DNA of 54,209 bases, taken from NCBI GenBank assembly GCA_000969725.1, contig JXSR01S018001.1; one strand, 5' to 3'. Source of the DNA: Ophiothrix spiculata. Lineage: Eukaryota; Echinodermata; Ophiuroidea; Amphilepidida; Ophiotrichidae. The position numbers and the translations under genes are program-made. Numbering within the stretch: the first letter of the stretch is position 1; each line of letters begins with the position of its first letter. Under the pieces are notes generated by a model. The model ran no database searches, had not been told where the DNA came from, and saw only the letters and a list, made by a program, of their open reading frames with translations. Below, in pieces: positions 1 to 13,800 of the stretch.

Positions 1-787
1 AGATACTTATTTTGACAAATAAATTGTTCTTTTTAAAACAAGTTGGAAACAAGTATTTAAATCATGAATTGTAAGATACACTTAATGCAAAATGGAAATA
101 GAAACAACTTTACTAAGGGTGTAAGAATAGACTGCAATATGTAGGACAATAACACGACAGAATTACTCTATATATGAGAAGTTGTGGTGCTTTTGTTAAA
201 CCCTACTTGAATTTATTGCTCTCCTGGAACGTTTTACTGGATCATCCAGTGCCATCAGCAGTTAGTATGGCTGTGATAAGTATGTTGTTAGAAGAATTAT
301 TATCCTAGATAATAAGATTAATCAAATCAATCAATCAATCAGAGAACATAAATGACAAATTAATTCAATTAATCATTGTACTAGGGCATTTATTTGTCAA
401 AGAAGTTAATTGCCTTTTTTTTTACTTTAGTTTTAAAATTAGTTTTAGAGAAAATGATCATATTATCATACTTCATATCATCCACAGAATTATATCAAGT
501 TTTTCAGCCATTGCGCATCAAGTGAAATAGCCAATGTCATGAAATTAAAGACTAATCCCAACTCAAAACTTTGAGATTAATTTGCCGCCGTGTTGTCTTT
601 GCAAATGTAATTGACTCAGTTCTCAAGGTCACTGTCATAGTGGTTAGACACTGGAATCATAGCTGCAGTGTTTTATGTATCAAACATGGAAAAGTCATTA
701 GGAACATGAAAAAAAAAACAATGTTGTAGTAAAAACCTGATACTGATTCATATCCTAAGAACTGGTTAATTCTGCATATGAATGGTT

Positions 788-1078
788 TTCAGTTGAGTAT
801 GAAAGACCTATAAACACATGTGGAATTCCCAGTGTGATCATTTCTGGATGCATGATTAGGAACCATACACAGCCAAATTATGACATACAGCACAGTGGTG
901 GTACTTTATAGGTACCATCTCAGAGGATCTTATTATACGGTGCAGTTCTATTCATTCAGTTATGAAAAGACCTACAAACACATGTTGAATCCCAGTGTGC
1001 TCATTTATGGATGCATGATTAGTAACGATACACAGCCAAATTATGACACACAGTAATTGTGGTGGCACTTTATTGGTA
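788..1078. repeat. Local tandem duplication inside copy A
   Basis: Two direct copies of about 125 bp lie at 788-916 and 955-1,078. They share the AAACACATG..GAAT, CCCAGTGTG, GGATGCATGATTAG and ACACAGCCAAATTATGACA blocks. Copy B of the segmental duplication has a single version at about 28,700-28,830. Either copy A duplicated after the large duplication or copy B lost one unit. Confidence 0.85.
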
Positions 1079-1358
1079 TATTCAGCTTGAGTGTGTTGGA
1101 CTTACGCTAGCAAAATAATGGGACTTACAGTCTTTAAAACTACAAAATAATGTCAAACTTACAAGAATACATCGGCTGATTTATGAAGCTTCCCAAATTC
1201 AAGCTAAGGGAAATATGCCTCTGGTCGTCATTTTGAGAGGACACGTTTCGCCTCGTAGTATTGTAGTAAATGTTGTTTAGAGTTGACCAACATCACTGCA
1301 TTGGCAAGCAGTTGTTGTGCTTTGAAAAAATTGTAGTTGCTTGCTCTCTAGTCAATGA

Positions 1359-1423
1359 TGCTAGGATTTGAACTTCAGACTCTCATTGACCTATGATTGA
1401 GAGTCAATAGCTCTTCCACTAGC
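1359..1423 (-). other. tRNA-like sequence (pseudogene or SINE head)
   Basis: The reverse strand reads GCTAG...GAAGAGCTATTGACTC..., then a loop with CTC at the anticodon position, then the B-box-like GTTCAAATCC and CTAGC, which can pair with the 5' GCTAG. This resembles a tRNA with an RNA polymerase III A box and B box. The lower anticodon stem and the T stem pair poorly, and about 11 extra bases sit before the T arm. A tRNA pseudogene or tRNA-derived SINE is more likely than a working tRNA. The same element is in copy B at 29,131-29,197, so it pre-dates the duplication. Confidence 0.35.
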
Positions 1424-3453
1424 TTAGGAAATTTGTCTCTTAAGTATGTTGAGTTAATTTGTATTTATACAATTTTCATGATATATTCTGGAGCAGTCAC
1501 TGTCCACCCATTGAGCACCTCAAGCAAATCGTCACTGACCTAGATTCATTATATTCGTTAGTTTAGGTGCGTATATTGACCATGTTGGCATGGACTGGGA
1601 TAATAGATTATATGATGAATGAGGAATAGATCTAGGGCAGACATGTCTTGGTAACCGCAAATTTGTGAATTTGTGATTTGTTTTCCTTATCTACTTTCCA
1701 TCATACCGTCCTTATCTATTGCTGTTAGTTGAAACATTTAAAGAACAACCTTGTAGCTTTGTCAAAAGATTGTGTGAAAAGACTGCTTTAGAGTTAGAGA
1801 AGAGTGAATGGGCTTGAGTCCAAAAGGTTGAATTTAGGTTAAGACTTGTTTAAATTGGCAGGTTGGAGTAGGAAAGAAATAGTTAGTTGTGTGCAAAAGG
1901 TTGAAATTAGAATCAACTTGGTTAAATCTTAAATCCAAAATATCTGAGATACTTGTTCTAGAAAAAAAGAGTCAGCTATTTGGGACTGAATAGTAAATTA
2001 GTTTTGTACAGTTAGGGTTTAGGTTACATCCATTATCCATTTTGACAAGAGGCTGCATAATAGATTAAGATAAATATGGAGTAGATGTAGGACATTCTGA
2101 TCCCGGTAACAACATCTTTGTGGATCTGTTTTCTTTATCAATTTTCTGTCATGCATTCCTCATTGAATTGTATTGCAATGTGTCATACATACATGGTCAA
2201 CCCATAAACTAGGTCTGCTTTGACCACTAAATATGTAACCAATAAGAAAGGTTTTTAGAAGTGGAGGAAAGGATTAGATGAGCTCAAAATTGAGATCAAA
2301 GGTTGTTACATGCAGTCCCTGAATACCCCTGACAAAATACCTGTCATGGACTTATCAGGTTTTTCTTAGTTTATAAAATATGTATGTCATAAATACTTTC
2401 ATGGTCTATTGCAGGCTTCCTTAAACAGTTTCATAAAAGCCACAAATGGCACTTTGGAAGATGCTATTGTCACTTTTAATCCCATTGAAAATAAAGAAAA
2501 TAACAAAGTGAACTACTAAGGCACATTTTGGCACTTCAGACCTTGTCTTCAAAATATTAGTGCCACTTGAGCCAAACTACTCGAAAAATCACTGGTTTGT
2601 TGTATGTAGGAATACCATTCTGAGGATGAAATTGAAAAATTAAAGTAAATGGTAGGACAAATTTGAATAAAAGTTCAAGCAACTTTGTCCATGGATTTTT
2701 CATGATATAGAGCTTGTAATATTTGCATAAAATCATGTTTCACCAAAAGTCCAAGTCCCATATGTGAATGTGTTAATTTTAATGTTAAATTATGGTACAA
2801 TGAAATATCTATGTAAAAAAGTCAAGTGAAAGCTTTACCAAAGTCGTCTGAAGTGGTAAAGAATCTGTTGCTTAAAATTTGCACTTTGTTCTGGAGGCAA
2901 AATCATGGCTCATGAATATTCATCTGTCAAAATAGTGTTAAGTTGTCAGCTCCTTTTATTTGTCTAATTTTATGTCACTATTTCCCTTCCTTTTTCTGTA
3001 CTCCTTTTGTTATCTCATTAACATTGATTATACATTTTGTACTTTGGGGGGGGGGGGCCAAAAATCATGACTCATGAATATTCAACAATTGCAGTTCTCC
3101 TTCATCTCATCAAAATAGTGTGAAGTTGTCAACTTCTTTTATTTGTCCAATTTTTAATGTCATTATTTCCCCCTCCTTTCATTAACATTGATTATACATT
3201 GTGACACCAGATGGCACTTTTGAATACTTAATGATTATGTATTGTGTGTCGTGAAGATGTACCAAGTCTTTGCGTCTAATGATTACAAATTGTGATATCG
3301 ATGCACTTTTTTACGAAACTGTTTAACTTTGTTGTAGTAGATGTTATGTGATCTAGAGCATATCCAGCTTCTTTCACTGATTTGACTGATGATATCGTTG
3401 GAGCTAAATTGTTATAAATTTGAAGTGATTCCACTTTGTGAATACATGTTCCA
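1424..3453. other. Copy A non-coding interior
   Basis: This stretch is AT-rich duplicated DNA matched by 29,198-31,340 in copy B. It has a poly-G run near 3,046-3,057 that copy B lacks. The segment CATGGCTCATGAATATTCA (about 2,904) recurs with small changes near 3,067 together with the following 60 bases, so a short local duplication is present. I see no convincing exon on either strand. Confidence 0.6.
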
Positions 3454-4957
3454 CAGGCGTAATGCCTGACCACTGAATCAGCCATAAATCGATAATCAGC
3501 AGAAAAACTCTAGCCGACTGGATATATAGACTAATAAATTAGTGTCACCAGGCCAATAAATCTCAAGTGTTTATATTGATAATTTTAACCTCCCACTGTT
3601 ACTTCCTTTCATGCGGTCTGCATGCAGACAAAAGGGAACACTTGAACTCAAGTGCTTTGTCAATACACTATTAACAGAAAAGGCTGCATTAGGAAATTAA
3701 TTATATAGGCCTTGCATTTTTAGCGTGTTTTATCTTAATTTCGAACAATTTTCCTTAAAAAACTCAATTTGGGGTAATTTTAATTAGAATGATTTTAACT
3801 TCTGCATAAAATATAGATATTTATACTGCATGTGCTTACAACAATTTTGGTGGATTCAATCATGTTATTTTATAATGCAATTTTAAAACCCTGGGTCGAA
3901 ATTTTAATACAGTTTTTATTCAGAGATAATTAACATTTATTTCCAAAAAAACGTGTTTTCTTCTTATTAATAGAATTTGCTGTTCAATATTATCATGATT
4001 ATATTTTCTGATGTAAATGTTATCATAATATTAACAAAGATGGTATTTTTTGCAACTCATGTAACTCTAAAAAGACTTTCAAAACAGGGTCTTCAAATCA
4101 CTAATTTTTGAACATTTTTTTACAAAATATGCCAATTTTAAACATATAAAACACACCAAGGGAAAATTATGACTTCAATTTTTTCTAGTAAAATAGGTTG
4201 AACTAAGTCTTTCCTTGAAAAATTGTTAAAAAACTTTCCTGGATTTAACCTAGATTTAACCTAATTTCTTTTAAAACGGTTATTTTCAAAAGAATATTCC
4301 GTCAAAAATTCCATCTAGTTTTTGAAGAAAAATAGGCATATACAGAAAATTTTAAACTTATCTCGCAGAAATGTTTTTAAGAATCAGTTAATATAATATT
4401 TTTTTACATCCAAAATGTAAGAATCTGAATAAATGTGAGATTTTCTTCGTTTAAAGTAAGTTTTCACCAACTCGGATCAAGAAACTCCTATTTATTTTTT
4501 ACAAAATTTCTGACGGACACCTAAACATTAATGACCGATAAACATGAAAAGGGCAATTTTGACTTCAATTTTGTGGTTCTGATATGTTGATAAAAACATT
4601 GAACTTTAAAAATTCCAAAACAAAATATGTGGATTTAACACAGAACAAGGTTAATTAATTAATTAAAAAAATATTAATTATTCAAACCAAAAAACTAAAC
4701 TTTGGAGATGTTATCTCAGGTTACTATCAATCAATTTTGATCGGACTTTTTTTAAAACATGACTTTGAAATATTAGCAAAACATATAGCATATAAAAATT
4801 GACTAAATCGTTCATCAAAATATCTAAAAATCGCAAAACAGTTTAAAGTAAGACTGCACAGAGAGCTCAATAAATTATCGCTGTATTCAACCAGCTCCAT
4901 AAATTATTGATCCATGGCTGATTCAGTGGTCGAGCTTTCTATGCAGAGCAACCCTTG
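3454..4957. mobile_element. Non-autonomous hAT-like DNA transposon, about 1.5 kb
   Basis: The element is absent from the aligned site in copy B near 31,350, which reads ATACATGTTCCAACTTG uninterrupted. The left flank is ATGTTCCA (3,446-3,453). The right flank is TGGTTCCA (4,958-4,965), which fits an 8-bp target duplication with two mismatches. The ends are CAGGCGTAATGC and, reversed from the right, CAAGGGTTGC. An exact 18-bp subterminal inverted repeat, GACCACTGAATCAGCCAT, lies at 3,468-3,485 and, reversed, at 4,914-4,931. The CAGG-type ends and 8-bp target duplication are typical of hAT elements. The interior is very AT-rich, with no recognisable transposase, so it would depend on an enzyme supplied elsewhere. 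Confidence 0.75.
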
Positions 4958-7900
4958 TGGTTCCAACTTGCCAAGAAAAGTTACCGACTATAAAGACGTT
5001 TTTTAGGTGTATAAAGTTTTCTCAAGTTTGAAAAGTTTTATACTACAATGTGTGGTGTTCTTTTGTAAACTTAATTTCATGTTTGGAAAAGAGTGATTAA
5101 TACTGAAAATAGGTTGCATAAATAAAATAAAGAAATAAAAATTAACAGTAATTTGATAAATTTTTTGATAGATTGGCAATTAGTAAAAACAGAATCAATT
5201 AATATTGTAAAAGCTAAATTCATAGAAAGGTAGTGATTTTGTAAATCTAGTTTATTTACAGCATTAGTTTTATGTGTTAAGCTCAATTATTGTTTTGTTA
5301 AGCTTAAGCTTTACAGTATGAGTTGTGTTAAGATTAAGCTTACTATCAAAAATAAAACATTTAATCAATCACAATTTTCCTGATGAAAATTGAACTTTTT
5401 TGTTTGACCTAAGTGCAGCAATTTCCTGAATTTTAGAAGTTGAGAACTACTAAAGTGCTCATTAATAGAAACTCCCTAATTGGTAGCGTAATTGATTTGG
5501 CATGCTTGTTTTGATTTATAGTTGCTGTTTGGAATTGGTGCTAAGTTAACACTTTTATAACAATATTTGCCATTTTTATATTTTTGTCATTATCAATCTT
5601 CCCCAATTTTTACAAAGAGTTTGTGAATATAAATGCACCCATAACAGTAGAGCAAGTTGTTGATAATGGTAATTTATAATGTGTGTTATATTATTATGTT
5701 ATTTTAGAGAAAGTGTACGAAAATGTGATATTTAACCTGAATATAGTACATTTACTGAACTTTTTAGTCTTATGTTTAACCTATAGAACCACATACTTAA
5801 CTTTACTGTAAAATTGTGACTTAAACCAACAAAAGCTTAGAAAGCTCTTTTAGTATTTTCTTGTAATGATGAACTTAATGATAAAATCTGGAAGAATCAG
5901 ATATTCCATACTGTTTTGGATTTGTTATCGTGGTGCATGATCCCAAGGTACATTCCTTGTGGAATCAATGCACTAAGAATGAATTAAAACTGAAAGAAGA
6001 AATGTAAACTGAAATCCTGTATAGGCAGGCAGAGATGAAACACAGATGAGATTGAAGATGACTCGTAATTTTGTACTTTAAATATATGAAGTTCCTGACA
6101 TATCCTTCAAAAAAGCAGAAATAAGTTTGTTGTTTGAAACTAAATGTAATAACTTGGGACATCATCTTAGATATTGATGCAGTGTTTATCTTCCCAGTAG
6201 CATAAGAAGTATATAACAGCTAGAAGCCACACACAGGCTTCAGCTGCATACGGTTTAACCATATCATGGACCATGCAATAAGAACTGACAGAAGTAGAAC
6301 TGTTCTTGACTGGGTCATTGTTAACCATGCTATATGAGGAGATTTAGAGGAGATTTATTGGCAAATAAAAGTCTCTCATGGTTAAAGTTTGGTTTAGGAA
6401 TTTCACTACAAGTAGGTCTCATATAGCATGCGATCACTTCGGCCTGTGATAAAACACATTGTAAAGACAGTGGGTTGTGTAAAAATTTGGGCATCATGAA
6501 TTTGTTTTAATAAAGAAAACGGTCTTTTGACTTGAGAAAGACTAGATAATGAAATGATGATAAGTAGTTCTGTGAAAAAAGGAAATGAGGAATTATTGGC
6601 TAATGAATGGTTATTTGTTAGGTTTTCATCCAAGTTGCAAATGCTTATTTTAAAGAGGTTAAGATACATATCCTATGAAGATAGCAAATGGATATTTTAA
6701 TTTGTGGTCATGATTTTTAGGCTGTGTTTATCCTTCCAGAATATTATTTCCAACAGTAATGATAACCCTTTCATGTTTGACCTCACTGATAAATTTTACA
6801 ATTGTTCAAAATGTCTCTTTTGCATATATATAAAATGCTATCCCTTCAGAAAATACTTGAGTGGTAAAAGTGTTCATGTCCTATAATGTCAAATAATGGA
6901 TTTACTTTGTGCAAATTTTAAAATGTCTTCACTGGTGCCACATAGATGTGGCACGATTGTTGTTGGTAAAGAAAATAATCAAGCAAGATTAGTGTTTTTC
7001 CACTGTAAGATGTCAAGACTTGCGATTATCTTTGTTCATTTGGTAGCATTTACTCATTGTTTCTTTTTCTTAACACACGGAAGTGGGTATCATTTTTTGC
7101 TTGAGTCATAAAGCAAGATTTCACCCAAGTGGAGTGACAGCCATATCTATTGCCCCAGGAGATATCCTACCAGACAAATGTTATTACACCATAAATGTTA
7201 TTGGACTTTTGATCAGAAAAAACAATATAAAATGGTAGAATTAGTATTCATATCTCGCAGTGTCGATGCACATAGCTATTTATTAACAAACTTGGCGCTT
7301 ATCTTAATGTTTACATTCATACCCAGAGGGTAATTGTAAATATGTAGTTAACATTGTGTGTATTAGAATTGAAAGAACTTAGCCATTGGTGATCAGACTG
7401 TTGGCTTATTGGTGCTTGGTGGAAAGTGGTGCATTTCATTTTGTGGATTGTTGGGTTCATACTACCAGCCTGGGATATCAATCAAGTTTGTCAGCAGTGT
7501 TTATCATTAGTCAGCATTTACTTTGCCAATCTGTATCCTTGTCAAAATATCTTCTTGTCTTTAAGGTTTGTGTAAACTCAATATTTTACTCATTGTTCTT
7601 CAATTGCAACTTTCATAACTCTTAAGATTGTACTTCATCAACCATCTTACCTTTCAATTGTCTACCGTAATGATTTATTCTTAATAAAAGTCTGTTTTTA
7701 AGATTTTATTTAAGAATCTTGGTTAAGGAAGAAATAACCTTTTTTTATACTATGAATTCAAAAAAGTGTAAATTTGTGACCTATTTTAGGGTTGGGTTTG
7801 CATGTTTTATAATGAAATTTCAGTTCAAGATTTAAAACATTCCTAGATTTTTGTGTGAAGTTTTCACATAGCACAAACTTGAAATTATTAACAAAAAGCA

Positions 7901-9329
7901 TGATATTATTTTAATCAGATAAAAATAATTCATTTTAACAAATTTGACATCACATTCAATTTTTAAATCTTTTTGATTTATATTTATTTACAAGCTTTAA
8001 ATAGTTGTTTCAGAGTTACAGAGCAAACAAGAAAAAAAAAAGAAGAAAATAACAACCTTTCTTTAAAATAACATTTACACTAGCCTTGAGCCTGACTAGC
8101 TGATAAATCTTGTGTGGATCTTCAGGATGTTATTCACGACCAAAACAGGGAAATTAAATTAACGCAAACCTGATATTTTTGTTTTTACTATCAGCTGGTT
8201 ACAGTGATGTCTCTAGGATGATATTCAGTATGCATAGTATGACTTCAAGGCTTTTGCACTTGGCTTCTAGGTTATCAAACATTGATAGTTATGTTGGTAC
8301 TTTTGTTTCAAGATTTGATAATTTTTGCATCTGTACTTTTTGTTTTCATTTAATGTTTTATAGTTATTGTGTTATGTTTAAAAACCAATAACCAGCATGA
8401 TGAGATTAAGCCAAAGTTATGGTTTTAGCATGTTGGCTCAAATAAATACTAGTAGTTGAGAGATTAAATTGTTCAGAGGTATTTTGCTGTTCAGCCAAAC
8501 ATGGCATAAGTGATCCAATTTCTGTCAGACAGTTGCACTTCTATTAGAGTTGGTCAGTAATTGTCCATTTCTGCTTTGTACATTTTGATTAATGTCAGCA
8601 TTGATGCTCTCTTTCCCGCCCGTGTTTCCTTATTTATTGATCTCATTGCTCTCTTAGACAGGTTACATGGCTTGAAATTCAATTAGGAACTTGAGTAAAT
8701 ATGCGAAATGGAATTAAGTTTGCCAGAAGAAAAATTTCAAAGTCTATTTGAAATAGATAGTAGGGTCTGTTTTATTGTTCTGGTGGTGTTCAGGTGGTGT
8801 TTAGGCACATTTAAGTATGTGTTACCAACAATGGAACATTTTGTAAAATATTATTGTATATATTTGTAGTTGAAATTGAAATTTAGACATTAGTTTATTC
8901 TTAGAATTCTAGCAAGTGCAATCAGTAGGTTTTGAGATCAAGCCCCTAATTAAACCAAGAGATGACTCAAATGATGCATAATGAGATTGTTAGATGGTCT
9001 AGGAGCAAACATTTATAAGGTTATTTGTTGTCAACTTTAAAAAGGTTCTGTATAAAAAACTAAAAACAACTGAGTAAAGATAAGTACTTAATAAACTTCA
9101 ATTTTTGACCAATACATTTGTATTGTTTACTTCACAGCAAGAATATGATACCGGTTGAGCTATTACATAGTCAGACAGTTTTATTTTTTGTAGTCAAACT
9201 TAATGATTACTCTTTTGAATTTTGTTATAAAAATCCCTTTTACAATAAATGTTTACAAGCGTCTTTAATTTTTGAAGATGTTTTACTAGTTCACAGCAAG
9301 GTTATGCCAGCAGTAGAGCAATTATATTC
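4958..9329. other. Copy A non-coding interior
   Basis: This is duplicated AT-rich DNA matched by about 31,350-35,500 in copy B, without a recognisable exon. It includes a 20-bp hairpin, GTGCCACATAGATGTGGCAC, at 6,935-6,954, inside a stretch of about 150 bp missing from copy B. A region of about 230 bp near 9,000-9,240 is also absent from copy B. The motif TTCACAGCAAG, with about 50 following bases, occurs twice (about 9,131 and 9,291). Short AAGCTTAAGCTT-type repeats lie near 5,280-5,345. Confidence 0.6.
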
Positions 9330-10620
9330 TGAGACAGTCTGGTAACATGGAATAAGGTAGTCATGATGGGGGCACAGACATGCGGTCTACACATAATGCC
9401 TTTTCCTCCCAACCATTGTCTTAATTTACTGGAATAACCCGTCGCATTCCAGAGAAACTTCATTACAAATACAAAGCATTTTTATAGAAGTTTAATAATT
9501 ACTTATTAATCATGCTAATTGTGATATGGGAACTGGCTGATAAAACATCTAATTGTGGTTGTTTTTGAATTAAGACTCGTAATTGTCTGTAGCTGTTTTA
9601 TGTAGAGAATTGTAAAGCATTCAATATTTGTAGACATTAATTTCTGAAATTTCTTAGCTTAAATTGTCTGTTATATTTTTATCTCTGGGTTTTAATGTCA
9701 TTAATTTGTACCAGCTTGCTGTTGAATTTTATGTTGATCATATAAAAAGTCTAGTTTTGTTTCCACAAGTTAAGGTCTAAACTGAAATTAAAATGCTAGT
9801 AAATATTTCTGGTGTTCAAGTAATCTAATGGTAAAACATTGTGGTATTTTGGTGTGGTAGTCTAGGCATTCAGACATTAAGTCTACATATAATTGGTTTT
9901 CCTGTCATACATGATCCCAATTTGCTTGTAATTACTCATCTTTTCTTGATCAAATTTATTTATAAAAATGAACATTTTGCATATTTGTTAATTATAATAT
10001 TGATTGTGATAGCAATAGGTTGCTTATAATGTCTTATTTTTTATTGGAGATGTCATGTTATGTACAGCGCAGGAATCTGAATCAGTAGGTCATGAGTTCA
10101 ACCCCTGCCACAACAAGGTGTTGGGTACTTGTATTGGCGAACATTTTAATCCCCATTGCTTATTGGACCTTTCGTTGGCAATTATGGAAACATATTTTGT
10201 TTAAAGATGTGGACATTTGCCAATTGTCATCATCATGACGTGAGCTATCTACAGTAGATAGCAACAAGATTACAAGCTGCATCATGGAGATTGAAAATTT
10301 GAGCGTCATTTGACAGAAAATATGAAATTCTCAACTCTACTTATCTTCAAAGGTGAAAACAGACTGATGATCTATGTCCATGAACAACAATGAAGTTATT
10401 TTAGACTGCAGTTGGTATGTTGGTATAGTCTGAGGGTTTAGACACCAAGACTACATTTAATGACTTTTCCTGTCAAAAGTTGACTCAATTTGCTTACATT
10501 CCCAGTGTTTTACTGGTGAAATCCCATGAATAAAGAATGTTGCTGGAAATTTGGTAGATCGGTAATGCGGCTCCAATTGATGAATCATGTTGTGTTGTTT
10601 TAAATGATTAAGGACTAACA
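9330..10620. repeat. Cluster of three related dispersed repeats
   Basis: Three degenerate relatives begin near 9,350, 9,860 and 10,420. Each contains a variant of TAGTCTGAGGCATTCAGACA, then an (A)AGTCTACATATAATG-like block, then TTTTCCTGTCA, and then a CAATTTGCTTAC or TTAATTTACTGG block. A B-box-like ATGAGTTCAACCCCTGCC lies near 10,090 and a weaker version lies near 8,935. A short interspersed (SINE-like) family is plausible, but I cannot name it. All members recur in copy B. Confidence 0.5.
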
Positions 10621-10729
10621 AGTATGGTTTTTATGATACTTGATTATTTAAACACTATTCTAGACTTGATAACACATTTGTTTTCTCATAGTTTTATTCC
10701 TAATCGAGGTGAACAGTGTGCATTGCAGC

Positions 10730-10821
10730 CAGGGTTTTCTTTAAGCAAGCCTGAACCGGGAGCCAAAATTATAGATCCGTTGGGTAAATTGAGCCCGGCT
10801 CCTGCTTAAAAAAACCCCCTG
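10730..10821. mobile_element. 92-bp hAT-type MITE
   Basis: The insertion is flanked by a perfect 8-bp target duplication, ATTGCAGC, at 10,722-10,729 and 10,822-10,829. Copy B has the uninterrupted site CACTGCAGCTTCG near 39,010. The left end is CAGGGTTTTCTTTAAGC and the right end, reversed, is CAGGGGGTTTTTTTAAGC. The 8-bp duplication and CAGGG terminus are diagnostic of hAT-derived miniature elements. The internal sequence is GC-richer than its surroundings. It cannot encode a protein, and the short reading frame that runs into it from 10,624 is accidental. Confidence 0.9.
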
Positions 10822-10829
10822 ATTGCAGC

Positions 10830-13800
10830 TTCGCTATTATATGACAAAACACAAGTGTGTTTTTGTTGTAATGGCATATCTTCAACAACCTGTAATAGAC
10901 TTAATTTCAAAATCCAGTAATCCAGTAAGACATATCTTGAACTTTAGATTAAGCAGATGTTTTGACCAATGAATGATTTGGACAGAATTTTGTTCTTTTA
11001 CTTACAATTAACCTGAAAAATTATTGTATACATTGTAAGATACATTGGTTACATCCGACACATTTCAAAGTACATTATTCAAAATTAACAGAATATAAAT
11101 AAAAAAAGAAAATACAAAGTCAATAGGAACTAAAATATTTTATCAAAATGTTTGAAATTCTATCTTTCAAAGCTTTGGTATAAAAATATCAGATAAATGT
11201 TTTAAAATCTCCAATCCAATTAATATTATATCACACAAAGGTAGGAGAAAAAGAAAAGCCAAAAGAAGTATGGGGATGTGAAACGCATTCATTTATTTAC
11301 ACATGGCCATAGAGAAAAGTGACATTTAGAGAGAATCTTGATATTTCTCTCAAGGCAAATCTTCTTATCTCAGCTTTGTTGAGTGGTCAGAATTATGCAA
11401 ACTGTAGCGAGCAAAATGTCAGCCACTCAGAAAGAAACTTGTTCTGTGACACTTCAGATGCAATAGAATAACTAGTGTGCAGTAGCTGTCATAGAAATGT
11501 GCTAGGTTTTTGTGCATTAAGTTGACATTACACAGAAATAACAAAATCTGACATTTATATAGAAGTAGCAGCAAATGTTGCATCCGTATACAAGACCATC
11601 CATAGAAAAAAGAAGATTACCTTTTGATCTTCTGCATGTCCTGGACATTTTAAAGATAATTCTAGTAATTGTCCATAAAAATGTTCCAGTAGCTACAGTT
11701 TTTGCAGGTCTACAGGAGCTCTTCAGAATAGTCTGAAGAGAGCTCCTTGAACTTCAATATTTTATATTTATACCCTAAGCTATTATAAACTCTCATATGA
11801 ATTAATATATCAAAGATTGAAGTCAGAAAAAGAGAGGTCTGTTGGTCAGGCTGATTGGCAGGACTTTATTGAGGACATCAACATATCTGCTGAGATGCAC
11901 TTAGCAAAAGATGATAATAACAGAGATTTCAGGAAATGTAGGAAAGTTTGTCAAGAGATATTTAGATTTAGGTTAGGACATTTTTGCATTTGTAAATAAT
12001 AGTATTGCTTTTTCAAACAGTTGTAAGTTTAATATTTCTGAGATTTTCGAGAATATAATTATGAAGCCTTTCAAATGGTATTGCCATTCATCAATGTTGG
12101 GAAGGTATCTATCTGGCTTGCTCTGAAGGTGGTGTCACGATTTCGTCACATCGATATTAACTTTTGCAAATCAGAGAGATGGGCACTCCAATATATATAC
12201 ATGCCTTTATCTTTACTCTGGACTGATACAGCTGATTGATGTCTTGCAGAGCTGAGATATTCACCATGTTACATTGTAGCGGATCCACTGAGTGAATTAG
12301 TTGCTCCAGGGCTGCCACTTCAAAGTGCTATTTGCTCTAAAAGCCCAGAATTTGACCATTAGATTGTATATAGACTGCACGTACAAAATTGTGATATTTT
12401 TGATAGTGTTGAGTATTTGATTTTTTCAACAGCAATACACTGATAGTCTAAAGTGTTTGCGCGCACATAAATATGGGCAAAAACCTAATTGTTATATCAA
12501 ACGACCAAGACTCAAAACATGTTTTTTATAGGTGACATATGTATCCAATATAAATAATCCATGTTTCATCTGAAATTCAATCTTCCATAACCATAACAAT
12601 AGCCAATTTCCTGAACCATATACAAATACACAAATGTGTTTTATTCTTTTTGCCAAAATGACAATTAGAAATGAGTTTAGGGCTTTTGAGGCTCTGGAAG
12701 AACTTCCTGCTCAAAACTAAATCTGAGTTCCCCCCCCCTCCCCCTTCCAGAACTTACACTGAATCCTAACCATTTTATCTCTCCACTTGTTGGGCTGAAT
12801 CAAGAAACTCTTTGCATGGTTTTAAGTGCAAGACATCTGTAATATAAAATCATATACATATTGGATGAGGAGAGCTTTTAAGATCATGAATATTGGATTG
12901 ACGATGTTATTCTTAAAGTAAAATTCAGGGTACATCAAACAGTTTGCTTTTTTCTTTCTTTATTTTAGACAAGTGTTGTCATACATATGCAACAGTGTTT
13001 TCAAAAATAATATTTGAATAGTAGGTTTTCTCTATTTTTTTTTGTACTTTATTTTTCAAAGATGTTAAGTTAAGAGCAAATTAATTGTAAGAAATCTGCT
13101 AGTTAAAAAAGCACAAGTACATTGATGAATGATTTACTGGCAGGATATTTTGTAGAAGTTTTGTGTAACCTCTCTTGTGTTATTGGGTCCTGTAGATAGC
13201 CATAGTTTGAGTTAATAAGATCTTACTTTTGTGAACAAATCACATGCAGCAGATGCATGTCATCATGTAAGCAACCTTTCTGTTTCCTTGATGAATTTCC
13301 TCCGAGCTTTTAATCTGTCCTCAGAGAATGTTGAAAGTCTTGGTCTTTATTGATAACGTTGATCTATGCATTGCGATAGAAACGTAAAGGACAAAGTTAC
13401 TTGGTAATTTGGTTCTTAATGTGTACTATTAGGTTGTCTTAAGAGAATTGGATTAAAATCTTAATGGAGGAATTGGGTGCATTAACTCCTGAATTTTGAC
13501 TCTATAGATATGTGATAGCAACAGAGCACATAAATATACCCCAGTCAGCTCTCAAGATAGAAATATTCAATTACAGCAATAGATCTGTGTTTTAAAAATA
13601 AATTACCTGGAAGCAACAATTTCAACAATGTTTTTTAGACGTGATGTTAAAAAACTACACAAAATATTTTTTGTTAAGCAATATGATTTGACAAATGTAT
13701 ATTTTGAATGTGAATTACACTAAGAGATATTGTCAAATGTTTTGTAAATTGTCACCTGCAAGGTTTTCTTGAGATTTGAGGTTTGAAACATCATTTTGAT

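Noticed and set aside
1359-1423. Functional tRNA gene
   Set aside because: The lower anticodon stem and T stem do not pair and extra bases precede the T arm in both duplicon copies.
3046-3057. Homopolymer G/C runs (also near 12,730, 42,745, 50,647) as G-quadruplex or regulatory elements
   Set aside because: Single uninterrupted runs without the spaced G-tracts of a quadruplex. They are probably slippage or sequencing-sensitive tracts, and the 3,046 run is missing from copy B.
10624-10809. 61-codon frame ending in the hAT MITE
   Set aside because: Its last third lies inside the 92-bp transposon insertion and the frame is not kept in copy B.
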